From Angiostrongylus vasorum (Eukaryota; Nematoda; Chromadorea; Rhabditida; Metastrongylidae): a stretch of DNA of 64,000 nucleotides. The notes below the pieces were generated by a model. The model searched no databases, was not told the origin of the DNA, and worked only from the letters and a program-made list of their open reading frames with translations. Location: contig JADANN010000339.1 in NCBI GenBank assembly GCA_018806985.1, positions 806,001 to 870,000 of the forward strand. The letters run 5' to 3'. Each line of letters starts with the position of its first letter. Position 1 is the stretch's first letter. A program made the position numbers and the translations under genes. Positions 57,800 through 64,000 of this stretch are shown in pieces.

Positions 57800-60700
57800 T
57801 TACTTATTCAGCTGAGCTCCACCAAATAAAGTGTTCTTCGACGAAGGTTGATTCGACATTCCACCTCCAAAGACAGAACTGCTGCCAGATGAGATATTAC
57901 CAAACAAGTTTTTAGTACCAGAAAACCTGAAATAAAATTCGGAAAGAGAGCAAAGACTACATTGAATAACGACTTTTCAAATGTTGTCTAATGTATGTCG
58001 TATAGAGATCAGCTGACTAACCATTTCCTTCTATTCTTCCCACCTTTTTTCTACAACCATCGAAATCAAGCACTCTTGAGAAATATAATGAATTCTTTGC
58101 CTAATGATAAGATTGCACTGATTTTCATGGTAGATTGCAGCGCACTTTTGCAATGAACGCGCAAAAATAAAACATTTAGAACTTATGAATTTCCACTAAA
58201 TCAAATATGTCTATATGTTTACGTCATATTCAATATTCAGTGCTTAGTTAGACGAACAGCATAAACCACCCAGAGTCTGCCCCGTAAGCGTTGCACTACT
58301 TTTCACTAGTGCTGTGCTTACGATGTAAAACTAAGAACCCTGATTCCCAGCTCAACAGTAGTTGTTTAAAATTTTATTTTGTTGAAGCTACTATGAGTTT
58401 ACGGAATATAATTATATTATTGATTACGTTACATTATATTATCCCAGATAATATTGCATTGTAACATTATATTACTACTCATTATATTACATAATTAATA
58501 TATTGTGAAACAATTGTGAAATATAAGCGATTGCTTCGTTTCCAGCAGCAATTTGCCCCATTCTATTCTACGACATGTGAACGCTCTATAACGACTACTT
58601 CTGGACTCCGTAGAGAAAAAACTTGTCTAACCAGTAAAAACCAGCCTCGGTGCTGGTATAGTGGGCGCCTCCGTCATATAACACGAAAAGCCAGTAGCAC
58701 AGGATTTGTCATACATCAACTCGCTCCCTGTCATGACAACTCACACAAGATTCTGTCCATTTGCCTATGCACCCTTTGCCTCTAACAACTGCGTCAGAAA
58801 TGGATCAGTATCACGAACCGCTATTCACCTACCGATATAAATTATGAGGAAAGTGTAGACTGGGTCTAATCAGCAAGTGGTAGTGATGCTTGATGAAAAT
58901 ACCTCCCATAAACTTGTAGTCAAGTACTTCAGGAGACCTCTAGACAGCAACATAAAAACATAAAGTTCGAATATGAAAGAAAAAAAACCATGGTAAAAAT
59001 ATTTTGTTATGTTCCTATTGAAAGCGCGGTCAATCTGAGAAAATCCACTACTCTAAAACATAAAAGAAACCCCTCTGCAGCAGAGAAATTATTCATTGGT
59101 CACCAACATGATCATCTATCATGTCATGACAACATAAAATGTGGTGCCTAAACGTACCATCGTTGTGTAATTTCTATCAGTTCTTTCTTCGAAAAGTCAG
59201 CTGAGTCAAAAGCACAAATAAAATATATATCTCGTTTTCTCAGGGTTAATGCTTGCTGAAAATGTGGGATTTTCCTTATTTTCATGATACTGAATAAATA
59301 ATGGTCTCTCGCATCAGACTCTCACCACTGGAAGAATGATACATCAATTTCTTCCCTCTTAAGGTCGAGTTGCGATTACAGCTTACAAAACGACACAAAT
59401 ATCCACCGTCCAGTTCGTTTGCTGAGTGCTCTGTAAGCTCTCCAGTGATGGTTGTCCAAATGCATACAACAAAGAATTTTGAGGAAACTAAACCAATTGA
59501 GCGGTCTCAATTCCGATATGGATTTGCTGTTAGGGCTTCATCACCTATGCTATAGTCACAGAACTCAAAGACAGTGCCAACTGTTGTAGGACAGACTATT
59601 CTAGACTGCAAAAAGCTAGTTACAACACAGCAACATGTGCGTTATTCAGAATTGATAATTATAATCTCGAGAAAACCACGTATATGAGCTAGGATTTCTC
59701 TTTAATGCCACAATCACAATCATAATCACAATCAGTTGATGGAATTATAAGAAGGAAACGGCACATGATTATAAAGCGATGACTGTGTTCACCCGTTGTG
59801 ACCTCTGTCATAAAATTCTATTTCCAATAAATTGAACCAGAACATTGCCTTCCATAGAATTTTTCTCATAAAAAAGGCAAAGATGGATACAAAAACAATA
59901 GCAAAAGTTCCAAAACCACAACCAGCTAAAACTTTTCTTTGACTGAACTTTGAGAAAACGCCGTCATCGACAATATTGACGAAAAATCCGACGATTTCAA
60001 TCACCACTCAAAATTCTAGAATTGATAGAACAGCATCGAGCTGTACGGTATTGATAGAACAGCGTCGAGCTGTACGGTACTAATCATGAAATTTAAGCCT
60101 GCAGAGCTATCCATCAACTTACTTCGAAGTTGCAGAGCTTTGCAGCTCTATACCGTTATAAGACGTTACCATTAGATCATCCTCACACAGAACCCCTGCC
60201 GGCTAGTCTCGAAGCAACGTCGAACGTCCCCATATGGCTGATTGGAAGTCAATCGCGAACCAAAAGCGATTGTATGCTTCCCAGAGACGAAGGTGGATCC
60301 TTGAGATGGAATACTTGTTTCTGCCGTTCCGATCCGTCTACCTTCTCTATTTCCGTTTCTGTTTCTTCTGTTCATTAATGTTTGCGTGCGTGGGCATGTT
60401 TTCGTTTACATGAATTGTACCTTACGAGTCAATTCGACGAATAGCCTACAATAATGTGACTCGGAAGCACATGAAAGGCTGTTCGGAGCCGCCTTCAACA
60501 AATAAGCTTCCCGTATGCTCAGAGAGATTGGCAAGCTACCCGCGAGTATACCTAGCTTCCGCGTTCAGAGCTCAGCACGCTATACGTGTATATTAAAAAG
60601 CTAAACATAGTAAAAATAAATGGTTTTTATTTTCCTGGGCACCGAAAGAGCCCCCGATTCGGCAGTGTTGGGTAGGACGAGTACGGAGAGGCTGGTAAAA

Positions 60701-63700
60701 TCTCAGGGGCCATTCTAAGATGCCTAAATCGCAAAGAACTAAGGTGACGATCTGTACCTACAACGCACGTACAATTGCATCTGAGTACATGATGCAGTCA
60801 ACACGGACAAGGTGCGACGTCATCAGACAGGCCGAGACGAGAAGACGACTCCCATTCAACGCCATTCATGACACTGGAGAAGAACTGTTCCTCGAAACAT
60901 GTGACAGTAGAAGAGTTGGTGGCGTCAACGTTCTCGTCAACATGAGTTCGGCCATTAACATCGACTTATTCAAACAAAACCCAAACTGCGACAAACTGCG
61001 ATTCATTCAGAATGCTGATGGTTGCACTCGACGGCCAGACAGAATATTTACAGTTTCGAAAAAGATAACAAAGAAAATCACTTCCAATTATTACTCGGAT
61101 CCCTTCAATAGCCACGTCTTCCTGCCCTCCTAGGAAACAAAGAGGGATGGATATATAGTCCCATCGGTTCTTCCTTCCGAAATCCGTCATTTTTTTTCTT
61201 TTTTTTCTTCGTCGGCGATGAATCAATCAACACCTGGACAGCACGAAATAGTACATGAACACTTGACGAACATTTCGCCAACCCTCATCAACACAATGGG
61301 TAGACACTTTACAGCTACTTGTCAGAATGCAAGGTTCCTATGAAATGGAAGACCAGCAAGACTGTGTTATAGTTCAAGAAGGATGACCTCCACGACATCG
61401 GCAACTATCGCCCAATCTGCTTGCTGTCTGTCGTCCAGAAACTTCTCACTCGCGTCATCCTAGACAGGACTGACATAACACTGGACGAAGTACAGCCATG
61501 TGAGCAAGCAAGCAAGGTTTAACAAAGGATTTAGTATGACAGATCCACACGATAACAACATTCGCGTGAGTACGACAAACCGCTCTGTCTCGGTTTCATC
61601 GATTTAACGAAAGCTTTTGATTCATCTGAGATAGAAGCAGTTGTGGAAACCTTGAACACCCAGGGCATCCTACTCAGTAAATAAAGATTCTTCGTGAGCT
61701 ATGTAAAAAATCCACAACCAAAATATCACATTCTACAACAATATTAACATCGACGTCAAAAGAGGGATTAGGCAAGGGGATGCCATCTCGGCAAAATTTT
61801 TCATCACCACGCTTGAGAACGCCATGTCAATATTGGAATGGGACAACATGGAAGCGAAAACAGATGGTCGACAGTCGCAACATCTTCGCTTGCTGATGAC
61901 ATTGTTCATATAACTCCAAGCACTAGCCAGGTGTAAAAGGCCAGAGTAGAGCAGGTGGAAGCGAGCAGCTTGTGGAGATTTCAAGAGAATCGAGAATGTA
62001 GTGAAGGAAACAAAGAACATCCGACTTAGTGCCATCTCTTCGACTTCGCGATTCACCTTGGCTTAATGTACGTGCTAGAAACCTGGTCCTTACGCATGTA
62101 GGATGATTGATCACTCAGCGTTATGGAACGCGCAATCCAAATGACGACGCTAGGAGTATCCTATATTACGCAAGTGACAGAGGGAATCCGAGGCTGCGAC
62201 CTATGTCTACAATTAAAAAAAAGCCTCCGTTCTACACGTTAAAATTCGAAAATTAGGTGGCTCAGAAAGTCATATGAACAACAACCTATGGACAGTAGCC
62301 GCTAACTATTGGATTTCACGGGCTGTCAAGGACATAGCAGGAAGACTACCGACCTGAAGGTTAGAGTTCTTCACGAAAACCCTAGAGGAAGCAGAATCCA
62401 ATAAGCTACTCTTTTACGCGACAAGGACAATCGAAGGCTTACTAACGCCCGTTGGAGTAACTTGACAATCAGCGGAACAGCAGGTGATGGCTGGTGTGTC
62501 CTCCTCCTTGATGTCAAACGGCAATATACAGCGAGGAATTTGTCCTCCATTAGGCCCTCAACATCTCAAGAATGTGTCATTTTCATCCGAAAAGCGCAGA
62601 TAAGAGCAAAGAAATGCAGGATATTGCAATGCTATCAACAACCACCATCTATCATGTGGAAATAATGTCACAAAGCTCTAACAGGACTTTCGGAATTTTA
62701 CTCATCTTGCTCAATCATGAAATAATGGAAGATATGGTGAGATAGTCGACTACATAGTTACTTTTTTATGAACGCCAAATTACAAAAACAAATGGGATAT
62801 GACTGCGAATGATCATTTCGGAACTTATTACTCGTAAGTGATGTTAGTTAGATACAAGTTAATTAACTTACGCTGAGAAAGCACCACCAACTCCTGACCC
62901 ACCACCAAAGGCAGACGACGGTTTGGGTGCAGTGGATCCAAAAACTGGCTTTCCGCCAAAAACAGGAGGGCCTCCGAATTTTGGTGTCGATCCGAAAACC
63001 GAGTTTGACGTTGTAGACTGAGAAAGTGCATCCAACTGAACAGCTTTTTGTGCTGCAGATGCAAATGTAGAGGGCTGAGCTCCGGATGTGTTCATTGCTT
63101 TATGCATTCCTCCAGAGAAGACTGAGCTTATTCCTCCATGAGATGACGCATTATTTAGAAGGCTACCAGTTTTCATCCCAAAGACATTTCTTCCTGTATT
63201 CGTGCTAGTAGTAGAACCAATGCCACTCATGAAACCGCCACCAAAAATACTGTCATTTTTTTGAGGAGGTACAGCTGTTCCACCATCGTCATCCATTCCT
63301 TCATCAGCGTCGACGCTAGTCACAACTGAAGCTGATGTATCAAGAGCTGTATCCTTTTTGGGGGTAAACTTGAACGACTGACTTGACAAGACGGATTGAT
63401 TGGACTCTGTGGCACTTTTGGGCTTGAATGAGAAAGTTACTACGCCAGTTGATGATTCTTGAGCAGGTTTAGCCACATTTATCTTTGTATCCTCAGGAGA
63501 GGCAGTAATACTCGTTTCGTCACTTGTTTTTTCCACCTGTGAAACTAATGATTCCTCTGAGTTCGAAGGTCCTTCTGGAGTCAGAGAGAACGGCTTTGTG
63601 GGACATTCAGAATTAAGAACGGATTTCGTTGGAGTTTCGTCGGCTACATTCCCAAACGAAAACAACGGTTTCTCCTGTTTTCTTTCGACAGATGGAAAAT

Positions 63701-64000
63701 GAGAAAATCCTGCGCTTCCAAGTTCGACTGGTTGCTTCACATCTTTGACTTCGTATTTGATAGATCCAACATCAAGTGGTGGTTTTAAACCTTCAGCTGC
63801 GGCAGGTGTGATAAGTGGCTCTTGCCCATGATTCTCTTGACGACTCGTTATAACGTCCGTTGATGCTTCCACTGAGAGTGAATCAGAGAACAGAGAGCTT
63901 TCAATTTTGTCTTGATCAGTGACGGACTCGACAGTACTTGTCATGGATGTTGCGGTGGTGGCGACAATTACACCATTTTCTTTCTTATCATTAAAGACGT
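57800..64000 (-). CDS. FG-repeat nucleoporin, C-terminal part (5' end outside window)
   Basis: Component of the nuclear pore's disordered permeability barrier. Two minus-strand exons: 64000-62872, open to the window edge, and the terminal exon 57926-57800 (acceptor ATTTCAG, stop TAA). The split codon GC|G keeps the frame across an intron of about 4.9 kb. The first exon begins with a Ser/Thr/Glu-rich disordered stretch containing LFSFGN and VTFSFKPKS, then an FG-rich tail: SIFGGG, NVFGMK, SVFGSTPKFGGPPVFGGK, PVFGST, SAFGGG. The last exon adds NLFGN, SVFGGG and TLFGGA. Low complexity with FG at the extreme C-terminus suggests Nup214 (NPP-14 in C. elegans), but FG tails cannot identify the nucleoporin. 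Without splicing, the frame stops inside the donor (GCG TAA), so intron retention would cost only the last 41 residues. The intron contains RTE copies antisense to the gene. Confidence 0.85.
58405..58505. repeat. A/T-rich TTACATTATATTA-type repeat
   Basis: Repeated ATTATATTA/ACATTATATT words within the nucleoporin intron. Confidence 0.75.
59707..59737. repeat. CAATCA microsatellite
   Basis: Short (CAATCA/TAATCA)n run. Confidence 0.8.
59780..60015 (+). mobile_element. RTE LINE endonuclease fragment
   Basis: Around 59940-59990 ENAVIDNIDEKSDDFNHH parallels EDAVVDNIDEEYDRLIQHLH of the copy at 42970-43070, preceded by KAAKFR/TTINWD-like remnants. Short dead copy inside the nucleoporin intron. 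Confidence 0.5.
60022..60083 (+). repeat. 30-bp tandem duplication
   Basis: TTGATAGAACAGCATCGAGC plus TGTACGGTA is followed directly by a second copy with one change (CATCGAG to CGTCGAG). Confidence 0.9.
60150..62460 (+). mobile_element. RTE LINE, first lineage, internally deleted
   Basis: 5'UTR from about 60150; ORF start at 60720 (MPKSQRTKVTICTYNARTIA), QAETRRR with the catalytic Glu, and VGGVNVLVNMSSAINIDLF. Most of the endonuclease is missing: near 61060 the frame jumps to the linker (YYSDPFNSHVFLPS). RT follows in broken frames: [20 protein letters not shown] (61390), FIDLTKAFDS (61595), VKRGIRQGDAISAKFF (61755), NAMSILEWDNMEAKTDGRQS (61820), then C-terminal remnants to about 62450. Antisense to the nucleoporin gene, inside its last intron. 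Confidence 0.82.

Noticed and set aside
1..64000. CRISPR array, bacterial operon or prophage
   Set aside because: The window is eukaryotic: spliced genes, SINEs and LINEs. No regularly spaced short repeats were found.

Overview
This window looks like part of a parasitic strongylid (hookworm-type) nematode chromosome. Small exons are separated by short GT-AG introns, about half or more of the DNA is interspersed repeat, and the aspartic protease and the RTE retrotransposons resemble those I associate with Ancylostoma, Necator and Haemonchus. The species call is an inference from family resemblance, not from a search.

Four gene loci can be reconstructed by joining exons across frames, plus one doubtful locus. 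(1) 1.7-4.2 kb (+): a ten-exon pepsin-family (A1) aspartic protease with prepro region, both catalytic Asp motifs and an intact C-terminus, but with two apparent one-base insertions in homopolymer runs. (2) 10.2-11.5 kb (-): two phase-compatible exons of a single-pass membrane protein resembling the Shisa family, with a tentative proline-rich last exon at 8.3 kb. (3) 16.1-17.0 kb (+): two possible exons of an unrecognised gene. (4) 20.4-32.2 kb (+): a roughly 14-exon gene for an ankyrin-repeat protein of about 650 residues and unknown function. (5) 57.8-64 kb (-): the last two exons of an FG-repeat nucleoporin, whose 5' part lies outside the window and whose intron of about 4.9 kb holds retrotransposon debris.

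The rest is largely mobile DNA. There are two lineages of RTE-type LINE. One has four substantial copies and several fragments, including a copy at 40-43.4 kb with the head-to-head layout expected of twin-priming 5' inversion. The other is a degenerate copy at 48.5-49.8 kb. Several SINE-like families are present. Family A is tRNA-derived, about 280 bp, 13 copies or fragments, several with 8-13 bp target-site duplications. Family B is tRNA-like and repeatedly found as inverted pairs. Family C is about 380 bp, with target-site duplications of 10-12 bp and a 3' end resembling that of the second RTE lineage. Family E is tRNA-like with box A/B. There are also foldback palindromes (44.8-45.2, 15.6-15.9, 35.6-36.05, 19.0-19.7 kb) that share a short hairpin motif.

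The region 38.7-46.1 kb appears to be a decayed tandem duplicate of the 3' part of the ankyrin gene (28.7-33.1 kb). It gives matched filled and empty sites for several repeat insertions. The genes do not form an operon or a shared pathway; the main interest of the window is its repeat biology.
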